Assembly (NCBI RefSeq): GCF_010731615.1
Contig: NZ_AP022618.1
Location: forward strand, 3,038,001-3,102,000
DNA: 64,000 nucleotides
Direction: 5' to 3'
Origin: Mycolicibacterium insubricum
GTDB taxonomy: Bacteria > Actinomycetota > Actinomycetes > Mycobacteriales > Mycobacteriaceae
Below the pieces are notes generated by a model that was given only the letters and a program-made list of their open reading frames with translations, was not told where the DNA came from and did no database searches. Numbering within the stretch: the first letter of the stretch is position 1; every line of letters starts with the position of its first letter. The position numbers and the translations under genes are program-made. Of the stretch, positions 28,650-41,413 are shown one piece after another.

Positions 28650-29894
28650 TCATGAGCTATAGGCCGAGTTCTCTTCGACGTAGGCGTGCGACAGGTCGGT
28701 GGTGCGGATGGTTGCCGAACCCTCGCCGAGCTGCAGGTCGACGAGCACCGCGATGTCCGGGCCGGACAGGTCGACGTCGCGGGCACCGGGTGCTCCTGCG
28801 CCGTCGACGCATACCGGGAATCCATTGAACGACACGGTGATCCGGTCGGGCTCCAGCGGGAACGGGGACATCCCGACGGCGGCGAGCACCCGGCCCCAGT
28901 TGGGGTCGGATCCGAACAGCGCGGTCTTGACGAGGGAGTCGCGGCCGATGATCCGGGCGGCGGTCAGCGCCTCGTCGTCGCCGGGGGCTCCGGCGACGGT
29001 GATGCTGACCCGCTTGGTGACGCCCTCGGCGTCGGCCTGCATCTGCGCGCACAGGTCGTCGCACACCGCGAACACGGCGGCGTCCAGGTCGTCCTGGGTG
29101 GGGCGGATGCCGCTGGCTCCCGAGGACAGCAGCAGCACGGTGTCGTTGGTGGAGGTGGCGCCGTCGACGTCGAGCCGGTCGAAGGTCAGCGCGGCGGCCC
29201 GGCGCAGCGCGGTGTCCAGGGCGCCGGGGTCGGCGACGGCGTCGGTGGTGAGCACCACCAGCATGGTGGCCAGCGACGGTGCCAGCATGCCCGCCCCCTT
29301 GGCCATCCCGCCCACGGTCCAGTTGGCGTCCGGGGAGACCGCGTGGTGCAGCGCAACCTGTTTCGGCACGGTGTCGGTGGTCATGATGGCCCGGGCCGCG
29401 TCGTCGCCGCCGTGCAGGCCGCCGGCCATCTCGTGCACGATCTCGGTGACCCCGGCGAGCACCTTGGCAAGAGGCAGGCGGTCGCCGATCAGTCCGGTCG
29501 AGCAGACGGCGACCTCGATGGCTCCGGTTTCGGTGCCCCAGTGCGACAGGGCCGCGGCGACCGCCTCGGCGGTGGCGTGGGTGTCCTGGAATCCCCCGGG
29601 TCCGGTGCAGGCGTTGGCGCCGCCGGAATTGAGGATGACCGTGCGCAGCCGGCCGGTGCCGAGCACCTGCTGCGACCACAGCACCGGGGCGGCCTTGACC
29701 TGGTTGCGGGTGAAGACGCCGGCGGCGGCGTAATCCGGGCCCTCGTTGAACACCAGGGCCAGGTCGGGTTTGCCGCTGGCTTTGATGCCGGCGGCGATGC
29801 CGGCGGCCCGGAAGCCCTCGGGCGCGGTGACTCCCTGGCTGCGCAGCAGCCGTTGTGCGGGGTGCGCGGTGGGGGTCGAGTTCTCCAGGTTCAC
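28650..29894 (-). CDS. argJ: glutamate N-acetyltransferase / ornithine acetyltransferase
   Basis: ArgJ recycles the acetyl group from acetylornithine to glutamate. The 414-residue precursor should self-cleave before the Thr of [11 protein letters not shown] near residue 205, after [10 protein letters not shown]. The N-terminal [14 protein letters not shown] and [10 protein letters not shown] and the C-terminal [12 protein letters not shown] motifs are typical. The start is a GTG. It is the second gene of the operon, after argC. Confidence 0.96.
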   Translation of the reverse strand: MNLENSTPTAHPAQRLLRSQGVTAPEGFRAAGIAAGIKASGKPDLALVFNEGPDYAAAGVFTRNQVKAAPVLWSQQVLGTGRLRTVILNSGGANACTGPGGFQDTHATAEAVAAALSHWGTETGAIEVAVCSTGLIGDRLPLAKVLAGVTEIVHEMAGGLHGGDDAARAIMTTDTVPKQVALHHAVSPDANWTVGGMAKGAGMLAPSLATMLVVLTTDAVADPGALDTALRRAAALTFDRLDVDGATSTNDTVLLLSSGASGIRPTQDDLDAAVFAVCDDLCAQMQADAEGVTKRVSITVAGAPGDDEALTAARIIGRDSLVKTALFGSDPNWGRVLAAVGMSPFPLEPDRITVSFNGFPVCVDGAGAPGARDVDLSGPDIAVLVDLQLGEGSATIRTTDLSHAYVEENSAYSS

Positions 29895-29946
29895 GGCGTT
29901 TCTGCTCCTTTCGCCCCATTCCTCCGCATCGCTTCGCTCTGCGTCG

Positions 29947-31007
<1,061 letters not shown>

Positions 31008-31086
31008 TACGTTGCAAGTTCATTCCAGAGCGCAAAAATCCCCCAAGAAATACACAGGTAAGCAGCTCGGACTACCGTTGATAGCC

Positions 31087-32829
31087 ATGAGCAGCAATAG
31101 CGTGGACATCTTCGGCGAGCGCGTCCCGGTCGACGACTGGTCCGGCGGGATGACCGCGGAGCCGGCGCGCGCGCCGGCGATCCGGGTCCGCGGCCGGTGG
31201 GTCAGTTCGCTGTGGTTGATCCCGCTGACCGCCGTCGGCCTGGTGCTGGCCGTCGCGATCGCCCAGCACCTGCGCAACTACGGCTGGATGACCGACTTCG
31301 TCAACCGGTATCCGGGGACCGACACCACTCCCCACCCCGACGTCGCACCCGGGATGCCCGGCTGGCTGCGCTGGCAGCACCTGTTCAACATCGTCTTCAT
31401 GATGTTCATCATCCGGGCCGGCCTGCAGATCCTGGCCGATCATCCCCGGCTGTACCTGAACTCCGGCAGCACCCCGGGCACCGCCTGGCTGCGGATGCGC
31501 GGACCGGTGCCCGCCGACCGGATCAACCCGGAGGACCCGTGGCGGGTGTGGACCGCCAAAGACGATTCGGTGTCCCTGCCGCACTGGCTCGGGCTGCCCG
31601 GCCTGCGGCACTCGATCGGGCTGGCTCGCTGGTGGCACTTCAGCTTCGACGTGTTGTGGCTGATCAACGGCGCGGTGTTCTACGTGCTGTTGTTTTCCAC
31701 CGGCCAGTGGCGCCGGATCGTCCCGCAGTCGTGGGACGTGCTGCCCAACGCCGCGTCGACAGCGATTCAGTATGCCTCCCTGGACTTTCCGCCCAACGAG
31801 GGCTTCGTCGCGTATAACGGACTACAGCTAATCGCCTATTTCCTGACGGTGTTCGTGTTCGCGCCGCTGGCGTTCGTCACCGGGCTGCTGCAGGCCCCGG
31901 CGATCGCGGCGCGGTTCGGCTTGGGTGCGGGGCCGACCAATCGGCAGGTCGCCCGCACGCTGCACTTCCTGGTCCTGGTGTGGATGGTGATCTTCATCGC
32001 CATGCACACCATCATGGTGTTCGCGACCGGTCTGGTCGGCAACCTCAACCACATCATCTTCGGCACCGACACCAACTCTCTGTGGGCCCTGGTGATCTAC
32101 CTGATCGCGATGGCCGTCATCGTGGTGCTGTGGCTGGCCGCCAGCCCGTTCACGCTGCGCTACCCGCGGGTGATTCAGGCCGTCGGGCGTGCTTCCATCG
32201 GCTGGCTCAAGGGGCTGATGGAGTGGTTCGTGCCCAAGGGCACCTACTCGGAAAGCGATATCTCCCAGTACTTCTGGCCCAACGGCAAGATGCCGGACCG
32301 GGACGCCTTTGCGGCATTGGCGGCCGACGACTGGGCTTCCTACCGGCTGCGGGTCGGCGGCCTGGTCGCCCATCCCCGGGACTTCACTCTCGCCGATCTA
32401 CGTGCGATGGACAAGCATGAGCAGATCACCCAGCACTACTGCATCCAGGGCTGGTCCGGGATCGCCAAGTGGGGCGGCGTCCTGGTGTCGGACATCATGG
32501 CGGTCGTCGAGCCGCTGCCGTTGGCCCGCTACGCGGTGTTCTATTCCTTCGCCGACAACGGGGAGCCCGGCGCCGAACCGTACTACGACAGCCACAAGAT
32601 CGAGCACATGCGCAATCCGACCACCCTGCTGGCCTACGAGATGAACGACGAGCCGCTCGGTGCCGCGCACGGCGCCCCGCTGCGGCTGCGCAACGAGGTC
32701 GAACTCGGCTTCAAACACGTCAAATGGGTCGACGCCGTCGAGTTCGTGGAGTCCTTCGCGGACATCGGCAAGGGCCAGGGCGGCTCACACGAGGACTACG
32801 AGTACTTCGGCTACCGGATGCCGATCTGA
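31087..32829 (+). CDS. molybdopterin-dependent oxidoreductase with N-terminal cytochrome b561-like membrane domain
   Basis: The 580-residue protein starts MSSNSVDIFGERVP at ATG 31087. Residues about 35-370 contain several membrane helices with conserved His (for example WLRWQHLFNIVFMMFIIRA and WMVIFIAMHTIMVFATG), consistent with a di-haem cytochrome b561-like domain. Residues about 410-575 are a sulfite-oxidase-type molybdopterin domain; the molybdenum-ligating Cys is in HYCIQGWSG and KWGG follows. It probably passes electrons between the quinone pool and a small substrate at the membrane. It is divergent from argC. The substrate is unknown. Confidence 0.87.
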   Translation: MSSNSVDIFGERVPVDDWSGGMTAEPARAPAIRVRGRWVSSLWLIPLTAVGLVLAVAIAQHLRNYGWMTDFVNRYPGTDTTPHPDVAPGMPGWLRWQHLFNIVFMMFIIRAGLQILADHPRLYLNSGSTPGTAWLRMRGPVPADRINPEDPWRVWTAKDDSVSLPHWLGLPGLRHSIGLARWWHFSFDVLWLINGAVFYVLLFSTGQWRRIVPQSWDVLPNAASTAIQYASLDFPPNEGFVAYNGLQLIAYFLTVFVFAPLAFVTGLLQAPAIAARFGLGAGPTNRQVARTLHFLVLVWMVIFIAMHTIMVFATGLVGNLNHIIFGTDTNSLWALVIYLIAMAVIVVLWLAASPFTLRYPRVIQAVGRASIGWLKGLMEWFVPKGTYSESDISQYFWPNGKMPDRDAFAALAADDWASYRLRVGGLVAHPRDFTLADLRAMDKHEQITQHYCIQGWSGIAKWGGVLVSDIMAVVEPLPLARYAVFYSFADNGEPGAEPYYDSHKIEHMRNPTTLLAYEMNDEPLGAAHGAPLRLRNEVELGFKHVKWVDAVEFVESFADIGKGQGGSHEDYEYFGYRMPI

Positions 32830-32864
32830 GCCGGTCCCGTCAGATCAGGCCCGCTGAGCGCCGA

Positions 32865-33428
32865 CTACTTGTCCATCGCAATCACTTCGATGGTCTCGGT
32901 CGCCGTGACCTCCTGGCCGTCCTTCGGGGTCACCGACACTGTGACGTTGTAGGTACCGACGGCGTTGAACGTCACCGAATCACCTATTTTGTACATGCTG
33001 CGGCTGCACGCATCGGAGTGCTGGACGGCCTCGAAACCACCGGGTCCCGTGACGGTGCCGACGGCGGTGCAGTCATGGCCGGAGAGTTCCTGGTCTCCCA
33101 CATACGACGTCCAGCCGTACTTGATGCCCACATACGGCTTGCTCGAGGAATACACCTGCTTCAGCTGGTAGCGGCCCGGACCGACCTTACCGCTGCCGAC
33201 AGCCGTCGTCTCGATCTCCAGCCTGTCGATCACCGGTACCGCTGGCGTCGCAATCGTAGTGGTCGTCGTCGTGGTCGCGCTGCTGGTCGTCGTCGCGACG
33301 GTCGCAGTGTGTTCCAAGGTTTGGGTGGCTGTCACCGTCTGGGTAGCGGCTTCCGGCGTGTGGCCACCGGAACAACCGGCCAACACCAATGCCGCCGCGA
33401 TTGCGGCGTAACTTGCGCGACGGTCCAT
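32865..33428 (-). CDS. putative lipoprotein with PKD-like domain
   Basis: The 187-residue product has a lipoprotein signal peptide with lipobox LAGC at residues 16-19. A Thr/Ser-rich linker (residues 25-65, runs of Thr) leads to a beta-rich globular domain with two Cys (HDCTAV and DACSRS) and the C-terminal stretch GTYNVTVSVTPKDGQEVTA, which resembles a PKD or Ig-like strand pattern. It lies downstream of pheT's stop on the same strand but upstream in position, convergent with the molybdopterin gene. The function is unknown. Confidence 0.8.
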   Translation of the reverse strand: MDRRASYAAIAAALVLAGCSGGHTPEAATQTVTATQTLEHTATVATTTSSATTTTTTTIATPAVPVIDRLEIETTAVGSGKVGPGRYQLKQVYSSSKPYVGIKYGWTSYVGDQELSGHDCTAVGTVTGPGGFEAVQHSDACSRSMYKIGDSVTFNAVGTYNVTVSVTPKDGQEVTATETIEVIAMDK

Positions 33429-33452
33429 GTCTAGATTGCCCTTCCCCCAAGT

Positions 33453-35959
33453 TCAGGCCCGCTGAACCGCACCCAACCGGCCGGCCGCCGCGGCGACCGC
33501 GGCGTCACGCGCGGCACTGGCCTCGTCCTCGGTGAGAGTACGGTCCGGGGCCCGGAACCGCAGCGCCAGGGTCAGGGACTTGCGGCCCTCGCCGATCTGC
33601 GGGCCGGTGTAGACGTCGAACAGCTCGACCGATTCCAGCAGTTCACCGGCGCCGGAGCGGACGACATCCAGCACGTCGGCGGCTGCGACCGCGTCGTCGA
33701 CGATCAGGCTGACGTCCTGGAAGACCGCCGGGAAGGGCGACACCCGCGGCGCGGGCAGCGCGTCGGCGACCGGGATGGCGTCCAGATCCAGCTCGACGGC
33801 GCAGGTGCCCTTGGGCAAGCCACAGCGCTCGACGACACCCGGGTGCAGCTGCCCCGCGTAGCCGATGCTGACCTGCTCCCCGGTCGACGGATCGGTGACC
33901 AGCACCTGCGCGCAACGGCCCGGATGCCAGGGCAGCGGGTCGGCGGCGCGCAGGGCCACCTCCACCCCCGCGGCGCGGGCGATCACCCGGACCGCCTCGA
34001 ACGCGTCGGTGGCATCGGCGGGCCGGCCCGGGCCCCACGGCCCGCGGGGTTCGCGCAGCCCGGCCAGCACCGCGGCGACGTGCACCGGCTGCGCGGGCAG
34101 CGAGGCGTCCAGCGCGGCGATCTCGGCGTCGGTGGGACGACGGTCGGTCGGGATCCGGCCGATGACACCGGTCTGCTCGGTCGGCGTCACCACCTGCGCG
34201 ACGGCGAACAGCGCGACATCGGTGCTACCGCGGGAAACGTTGCGGTTCAACGCCTCCAGCAGCGCCGGCAGCAGCGTGGTGGCCAGCGCGGGCTTCTCGG
34301 ATTCCAGCGGGTTGAGCACCCGGGTGGTGCGCCGGCGCGGATCGTCGTCGGCCAGACCCCACTCGTCGAACACCGCGGGCGCCACGAACGGTGACGTCAG
34401 CACCTCGACGAAGCCGGTGAGCGCCAGCGACTTGCCGACCGCACGGCGCCGCCGCTGGGCGGCGGTGAGCCCGCGCCCGGCCGGAGCGGTGGGCAGCACC
34501 GAGCCGATCTTGTCCAGCCCCTCCAGCCGCAGCACCTCTTCCACCAGGTCGGCGGGCTGAACCAGGTCGGGCCGCCAGCTCGGCGGGGTGACCACCAGGT
34601 CGTCGCCGTCGCTCGCGACGGTGGCGCCAATCTGGGTCAGCCGCCGCACCGCGGTGCCGTCGGAATAGGCCAGTCCGGCGGTGCGGTCCGGCAGGGCGGT
34701 CGGCATCCGCACCGGAGGCGGGGACCAGTCGGTGCGCGGTGGGTCACCGCGCCAGTCGGTCAGCCTGTGTTCGGCTGTGCCGCCGGCGATCTCGGCCAAC
34801 AGAGCAGCGCAACGGTCCAGCGCGGCCACCGAGATGGCCGGGTCGACGGCGCGTTCGTAGCGCCGGCCGGCCTCGCTGACCAGGTGCAGGCGCCGCTGGG
34901 TGCGCGACACCGCGGCCGGGTCCCAGACCGCGGCCTCCAGCAGCACGTCGGTGGAGACGCCGGGTTCGATCTCGGTGCTGCCGGCACCCATCACACCGCC
35001 GATGGCGGCTGTGCCGGCGTCGTCGACGATCAGCACGTCGCCGGCGTCCAGAATGCGCTCGACGTCGTCGAGCGTGGTGACCTTCTCCCCCGCCCGGGCG
35101 AACCGGACGGCGAAGCCGCCGTGGATCTTGGAGCGGTCGTGGGCGTGCATCGGGTGGCCGAGTTCGAGCATGACGTAGTTGGTGACGTCGACGGCCGCCG
35201 AGATGGGCCGGATGCCCGACAGCAGCAGCCGGCGCTGCAGCCACCACGGCGACACCGCGTGCGCGTCGATGCCGGTGACCGGGCGCAGGGCGAACCGGCT
35301 GACGCCGGTGGCCGGGTCGACGGTCAGCGGCCAGGCGTCGCCGTCGGCGGGCAGCGCGGGAACGTCGGCCGGGTCGGCGAAGTCGAGGTCGTAAGCGCAG
35401 GCGATCTCGCGGGCGATGCCGCGCACCGACAGGCCGTAGCCGCGGTCGGGGGTGATGGCCAGGTCGAACACCACGTCGTCGAGACCCAGCACGGCGTGAC
35501 CGTCATCGCCGGGCTCTGCGGTACAAGCAGGGAACACCATGATCCCGGAATGGTCTGTGCCCAGGCCGAGTTCGGCGGCCGAGCAGATCATCCCGTCGGA
35601 GGTGCGTCCGTAGGTCTTGCGGGTGGCGATGGCGAAGTCACCTGGCAGGACCGCGCCCGGCAGCGCCACCACCACCAGGTCGCCGACGGTGAAATTGCGG
35701 GCGCCGCAGACAATCTCGCGGGGAAGCTCTTCTCCGACGTCGACCTTGCAGGCCCGGATCGGCTTCTTGAACTCGGTGAGTTCCTCGATCTCGACGACCC
35801 GGCCGATCTTCAGCGGCCCGGTGACCGGCCCCAGGGTGAGGATGTCCTCGACCTCGTGGCCGACGCGGATCAGCGCCTGTTCCAGTTCGGCGGGGGTGGC
35901 ATCCCAGTCCGGCGCTCCGGCGCGGACGGTTTCGCGCAGCCAGCTGTAGGGCAGTCGCA

Positions 35960-35960
<1 letters not shown>
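33453..35960 (-). CDS. pheT: phenylalanyl-tRNA synthetase beta subunit
   Basis: The 835-residue subunit forms the alpha2-beta2 enzyme with PheS. It starts [15 protein letters not shown] at ATG 35958-35960, overlapping the pheS stop by one base (TGATG). Domains in order are the tRNA-binding EMAP-like domain (residues about 45-155), the B3/B4 editing domain (215-395, including [12 protein letters not shown]), B5 (about 425-500), the catalytic-like domain, and the ferredoxin-fold anticodon-binding domain at the C-terminus ([13 protein letters not shown]). Confidence 0.97.
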
Positions 35961-37078
<1,118 letters not shown>

Positions 37079-37185
37079 CTAGTGGTGCGGCGCGGCCGCT
37101 CCGACGAGCGGTGTGGTCCGGGGTCACGGTGGGGTTAGGTTCTCCTGAACCCGGTCGGGCCGAGACCCCGGTTTACGCTCACGCG

Positions 37186-38772
37186 ATGAAGCGCGGCGTG
37201 CCCATCGCACTGATCTGGATTCTCGCCGTCACGGCCGGGTGGCTGGCGTTTGCCGTCAGCCCGTGGTGGGTGGCCGCCGCGGTCCCGCTGCTGCTGGTGG
37301 CCGCGGTCGGAACCCACGACCTGATCCAGCGCCGACACGCCATCCTGCGGGCCTACCCGATCCTCGGGCACGCCCGGTTCCTGATGGAAGAACTGCGCCC
37401 GGAGATCCGGCAGTACTTCATCGAATCCGACACCGAGGACACGCCGTTCCCGCGCGAGGTCCGCGACATCATCTACGAGCGGGCCAAGGGCACCAAGGGC
37501 AAGGGCGAGGAGCCGTTCGGCACCCAGCGCGACGTCTATGCACCCTGCCATGAGTTCCTGGCCCACTCGCTGCAGGCAAAGTTCGCGACCGACCTGGCCC
37601 CACGGGTGCGCCTGGGCGGCCCGGACTGCACCCAGCCGTATGACATCGCGCTGCTGAACGTGTCGGCGATGAGTTTCGGTGCGCTGTCAGCGCAGGCGAT
37701 CGAGGCGCTCAACACCGGCGCGGCGCTGGGTGGCTTCGCCCACGACACCGGCGAGGGTGGGATGAGCCCGTACCACCTGAAGCCCGGCGGGGATCTGATC
37801 TGGGAGATCGCCTCGGCGTATTTCGGCTGCCGCGACGCCGACGGCGCCTTCGATCCGGACGCCTTCGCGGCCAAGGCGGCGACCCCGGCGGTCAAGGCGA
37901 TCTCGATCAAGCTTTCCCAGGGCGCCAAACCCGGGCTCGGCGGGGTGCTGCCCGGCCCGAAAGTGACCGAGGAGATCGCCGTCACCCGCGGCGTGCCCGT
38001 CGGGCAGACGGTCATCTCCCCGCCCACCCACAGTGCCTTCCGCACCCCGGTGGGGCTGATGGAATTCATCGCCACCCTGCGCCGGCTCTCCGGTGGCAAG
38101 CCGGTGGGTTTCAAACTGTGCGTCGGGTCGCGCAGTGAGTTCCTGTCCATCTGCAAGGCAATGCTGGAGACCGGCATCACCCCGGACTTCATCATCGTCG
38201 ACGGCGCCGAGGGCGGTACCGGCGCGGCACCGCAGGAGTTCGAGGATTTCGTCGGCATGCCGCTGACCGAGGGCCTGATCCTGGTGCACAACGCGCTGAC
38301 CGGCGTCGGGCTGCGCGACCGGGTCCGGATCGGCGCCTCGGGCAAGGTGGCCACCGGGTTCGACATCGTCAGCCGGATCATCCAGGGTGCCGACTTCACC
38401 ATGGCGGCGCGGGCGATGATGTTCTCCGTCGGCTGCATCCAAGCCCGCAAATGCCACACCAACCACTGCCCGACCGGCGTGGCTACCCAGGATCCGGAGC
38501 GCGCCCGGGTGCTGGTGGTCGAGGACAAGTCGATTCGGGTGCGCAATTTCCAGCAGGCCACCGTGGCCAGCGCCGCGCAACTGGTGGCATCCATGGGGAT
38601 CGACCGGTTCGACGAGCTGACCCCGCGGATGCTCAACCGGCGCATCGAGGGCAGCCGCACCGCCACCTACGCGGAGCTCTACGAGTGGCTGTCCGACGGT
38701 GAGTTGCTGAACCACCCCCGGCAGTCGTGGCGAGCCGACTGGGACCGGGCCCTGGCCGACGCCTTCGCCTGA
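37186..38772 (+). CDS. membrane-anchored glutamate-synthase-like FMN protein
   Basis: The 528-residue protein starts MKRGVPIALIWILAV at ATG 37186. Two membrane helices (residues about 5-45) precede a domain homologous to the FMN-binding part of glutamate synthase large subunit. FMN-domain features include SAMSFGALS near residue 165, DTGEGGMSPYHL near 190, SIKLSQGAKPG near 240, the DGAEGGTGAAP loop near 345, and a Cys cluster (CIQARKCHTNHC near 415) that should bind an Fe-S cluster. There is no glutaminase domain, so it is probably not a complete glutamate synthase. The biological role is unknown. Confidence 0.88.
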   Translation: MKRGVPIALIWILAVTAGWLAFAVSPWWVAAAVPLLLVAAVGTHDLIQRRHAILRAYPILGHARFLMEELRPEIRQYFIESDTEDTPFPREVRDIIYERAKGTKGKGEEPFGTQRDVYAPCHEFLAHSLQAKFATDLAPRVRLGGPDCTQPYDIALLNVSAMSFGALSAQAIEALNTGAALGGFAHDTGEGGMSPYHLKPGGDLIWEIASAYFGCRDADGAFDPDAFAAKAATPAVKAISIKLSQGAKPGLGGVLPGPKVTEEIAVTRGVPVGQTVISPPTHSAFRTPVGLMEFIATLRRLSGGKPVGFKLCVGSRSEFLSICKAMLETGITPDFIIVDGAEGGTGAAPQEFEDFVGMPLTEGLILVHNALTGVGLRDRVRIGASGKVATGFDIVSRIIQGADFTMAARAMMFSVGCIQARKCHTNHCPTGVATQDPERARVLVVEDKSIRVRNFQQATVASAAQLVASMGIDRFDELTPRMLNRRIEGSRTATYAELYEWLSDGELLNHPRQSWRADWDRALADAFA

Positions 38773-38779
38773 GTACCCG

Positions 38780-39134
38780 TCAGTTCGCGGCGAACACCGC
38801 CTCGGCGTCGCGCGCGACGTCGACGTACTTCTTGCCGCTGACGCCGACTGGTTGTCTTCGACCAGATCCGAGTACCACTGGTTGGTCTCCCCGCCCAGGA
38901 AGCCGTAGGACCGGTCGAATCCCTTCTGCAGCGGCCATTCCGACCGGCTGCCACCGGCGGCGATGTCCTCCTCGGGCACATTGGGTGTAGGTCAGCCCGC
39001 TGTCGGCCAACCGCTGCATGGTCGGCATCTCGATGCGCCCGCCGTAGGGCGGCCAGGCCGCCGAGCATGGCGCGACGGCTGAGTCGGCCCGATCCGCCGA
39101 CGGGGTTTCCGCAATCCTGCGGCTGACCGTCCAT
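38780..39134 (-). pseudogene. degraded arylsulfatase
   Basis: Pieces of a sulfatase are readable in all three minus-strand frames. In order they are an N-terminus with a Tat-like SRRAMLGGLAA (39134 down to about 39060), then IEMPTMQRLADSGLTYTQ (about 39030-38980), then PEEDIAAGG with GFDRSYGFLGGETNQW (about 38990-38860), and finally a C-terminal YVDVARDAEAVFAAN ending at 38780. The region that should hold the CxPxR formylglycine site is deleted, and so is most of the catalytic domain. Only about 355 bp of a gene normally over 1.5 kb remain, so no active enzyme can be made. Confidence 0.88.
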
Positions 39135-39225
39135 GGCGACGATTATTGCGGCACCGGGGCGCCACCGGGCTGCTTCACCGGTCGCCGCCCGATTTCTCTG
39201 TGGGACAACCGATTTCCCGGCGGGA

Positions 39226-40131
39226 TCAGTCGTCGTCTTCGTCGTCGGCGGCGCGCGCGACGTGTGGGTCGGCCAGTAGCCGATACATCGCCAGATCCGC
39301 GGGCACCCCGCTGGGCTTGGCGCCGAACAACTGGCGGCGCACCTTCTTCGGGTAGACACCGAGCTCGTCGAGGCGTTCCGGCGGGATGCGTTCCAGGGTC
39401 TCGCCGGAGATCATCACGCCGCCGCGGGTGGCGCGTTCCATCACCCGGGCGGCGATGTTGACGTCGACGCCCAGCCAGTCGCCGCCAATGCGCTGCGGGC
39501 GCCCGGTGTGCAGGCCGGCGCGCATCCGCGGGGTGTAACCGTCAACCTCGACGTCGGCCAGCGCGTCCATCGCCTCCAACACCGCGGCAACCGCTACCCC
39601 GGGCCGCCGGAACACCGCCATCAGCCCGTCGCCCATCCGTTTGACGATGTGCCCGCCGCGATCAAGCAGCGGCGGTTCGACGGCAGCGGCGACCTTGCGC
39701 AACAGCCGCAGAGTGGCCTCGTCGCCGGTCGCCAGTGACCAGTCGGAAAACCCGACCAGGTCGGTGAACACGATGGTGACCTCGGCGTTGGCGGGTTTGC
39801 CCGAGACCTTCTCGCTGATCGCCTGCCAGACCTGCAGGCCCGCCAGGCTGACCTCGCGGGAGGCGGCCTCGCGGTCGCGGATCAGGCGGTCGGTGGCACG
39901 CGCGGCGGCGCTGGGGGCGCCATCACCGGCGGTGGACAGCGGGTCGCCGAATTCCGGGTCCCCGGGCAGGATGCGGCGGGCCCGGCGAATCAGGGACACC
40001 AGGCTCGGGTTGTGGTTGGTCTCGTTCCACCACGTCACGGCCTGCGCTCGTGCCGTTGCAGCCTGTTGCCTGGCCGCGGCGGCTTGCGCCATCGCTTGCT
40101 CGGGGGTGGTTACCCGGCCGTCCTGATTCAC
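39226..40131 (-). CDS. class III adenylate cyclase (Rv1647-like)
   Basis: The 301-residue protein makes cAMP from ATP. Residues about 1-100 are an Ala/Arg-rich helical region, and the cyclase domain covers about 115-275. Both metal Asp residues are present (VFTDLVGFS and KRMGDGLMAVF), the purine-selecting Lys is in IVKRMGDG, and the transition-state Asn/Arg pair is in VNIAARV. The C-terminus is strongly acidic (DDEDDD). Rv1647 holds the same place near pheS in M. tuberculosis. No membrane segment is present. The catalytic set looks complete. Confidence 0.92.
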   Translation of the reverse strand: MNQDGRVTTPEQAMAQAAAARQQAATARAQAVTWWNETNHNPSLVSLIRRARRILPGDPEFGDPLSTAGDGAPSAAARATDRLIRDREAASREVSLAGLQVWQAISEKVSGKPANAEVTIVFTDLVGFSDWSLATGDEATLRLLRKVAAAVEPPLLDRGGHIVKRMGDGLMAVFRRPGVAVAAVLEAMDALADVEVDGYTPRMRAGLHTGRPQRIGGDWLGVDVNIAARVMERATRGGVMISGETLERIPPERLDELGVYPKKVRRQLFGAKPSGVPADLAMYRLLADPHVARAADDEDDD

Positions 40132-40175
40132 CTCGCCAGCCTAGGTCGCGCCCGGGGGCCGGGCAATGAACGACG

Positions 40176-40928
40176 TCACTCGCCGCGCCGGGTACGGGCA
40201 CTCACATACAGGCAGATCGCCGCGGCCGCGGCGACGTTGAGGCTCTCCGCGCCCCCGGGCATTGGGATCCGGACCCGGTGATCTGCGCCCAGGGCCAGGT
40301 CGGCAGACAATCCGTGCGCTTCGGGGCCGAACAGCCAGGCTGTCGGTGCGGCCAGCCGGCCGCCGGCGGTATCGAGATCCAGATCACCATCCAGCGTGGT
40401 GGCCAGGATCTGCACTCCGGCCGCCCGAAGGACATCCAGCACGACGTCTGGATCCGGTTCGGTGATGACCGGGATGGCGAAAATGCTGCCCGCGGAGGCG
40501 CGCAAGCATTTGCCGTTGTAGGGATCGACGCTGTTGCCGGTGAGCACGACGGCGTCGGCGCCCATCGCGTGGGCAGTACGGATCATGGTCCCGGCGTTGC
40601 CAGGTTCACCCAACCCGACCACCACCAGCACCAGGCGGGGTGCCTCCAGGTCGGCGATGCCGATCTCGGGCAGGGTGCACACCGCGACCAGCCCGGGTGG
40701 GGTGACCGTTTCCGACAGTGCCTTGGCGGCCCGCTCCGTGATCCGGTGCACGGGGACATCGGCGCGTGCCAGCAGCTGGGAGTGTTTGAGCTCGGCGTCG
40801 GCAGTGGCGAACACCTCGAGTGCCAGGCCGCGTGCCAGCGCGGCCTCTACCAGGTTGGGTCCCTCGGCCAGAAAGCGCCCGGCACGCTTTCGGCCCGGGT
40901 GCCGCAGCAGCTTGGCTGCCGCGCTCAC
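40176..40928 (-). CDS. tsnR: 23S rRNA methyltransferase, TrmH/SpoU family
   Basis: The 250-residue protein is a SpoU-class 2'-O-ribose methyltransferase. An N-terminal substrate-binding domain (residues 1-90; RAGRFLAEGPNLVEAAL) precedes the knotted SAM domain, with motif VGLGEPGNAGTMIRTA near 110, LFGPEAHGLS near 195 and the C-terminal RIPMPGGAESLNVAAAAAI. The start is a GTG at 40926-40928. It follows rplT by 35 bp, so it is co-transcribed with infC-rpmI-rplT, as in M. tuberculosis. The methylation site on rRNA is inferred from the family. Confidence 0.9.
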   Translation of the reverse strand: MSAAAKLLRHPGRKRAGRFLAEGPNLVEAALARGLALEVFATADAELKHSQLLARADVPVHRITERAAKALSETVTPPGLVAVCTLPEIGIADLEAPRLVLVVVGLGEPGNAGTMIRTAHAMGADAVVLTGNSVDPYNGKCLRASAGSIFAIPVITEPDPDVVLDVLRAAGVQILATTLDGDLDLDTAGGRLAAPTAWLFGPEAHGLSADLALGADHRVRIPMPGGAESLNVAAAAAICLYVSARTRRGE

Positions 40929-40963
40929 CCGGGCCGAACGCTCGGTCAGTGCAGACGTCGGGC

Positions 40964-41353
40964 TCAGGCGGCCTCTCCCGACGGGGCGTTGACGTCGGCG
41001 GGCAGGGCCGCACGGGCGGCGGCGACCAGCGCGGTGAACGCGGCCGGGTCGCTCACGGCGATCTCGGCCAGGTTCTTGCGGTCCACCTCAATGCCGGCGA
41101 GCTTGAGGCCCTGGATCAGCCGGTTGTAGGTGATGTCGTTGGCGCGGGCCGCGGCGTTGATGCGGGCGATCCACAGCTTGCGGAACTCGCCCTTGCGGGC
41201 CCGGCGGTCACGGTAGGCGTAGGTCAGCGAGTGCAGCTGCTGTTCCTTGGCCTTGCGGTAGAGACGGGACCGCTGTCCGCGGTAGCCCTTCGACGCCTTG
41301 AGGACGCTGCGGCGCTTCTTCTGGGCGTTGACGGCCCTTTTCACGCGTGCCAT
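40964..41353 (-). CDS. rplT: 50S ribosomal protein L20
   Basis: The 129-residue ribosomal protein starts [18 protein letters not shown] and has the expected basic N-terminal arm and the globular domain with [21 protein letters not shown]20 binds 23S rRNA early in assembly. The C-terminal 12 residues ([11 protein letters not shown]) form a short extension. It is the third gene of infC-rpmI-rplT, 60 bp after rpmI. Confidence 0.98.
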   Translation of the reverse strand: MARVKRAVNAQKKRRSVLKASKGYRGQRSRLYRKAKEQQLHSLTYAYRDRRARKGEFRKLWIARINAAARANDITYNRLIQGLKLAGIEVDRKNLAEIAVSDPAAFTALVAAARAALPADVNAPSGEAA

Positions 41354-41413
41354 TGAGGTCTTCCTGTTCTTTCCGGGTGTAGCTGTTCGACGGGGAGGAA
41401 ACTGCGCTCGGCG

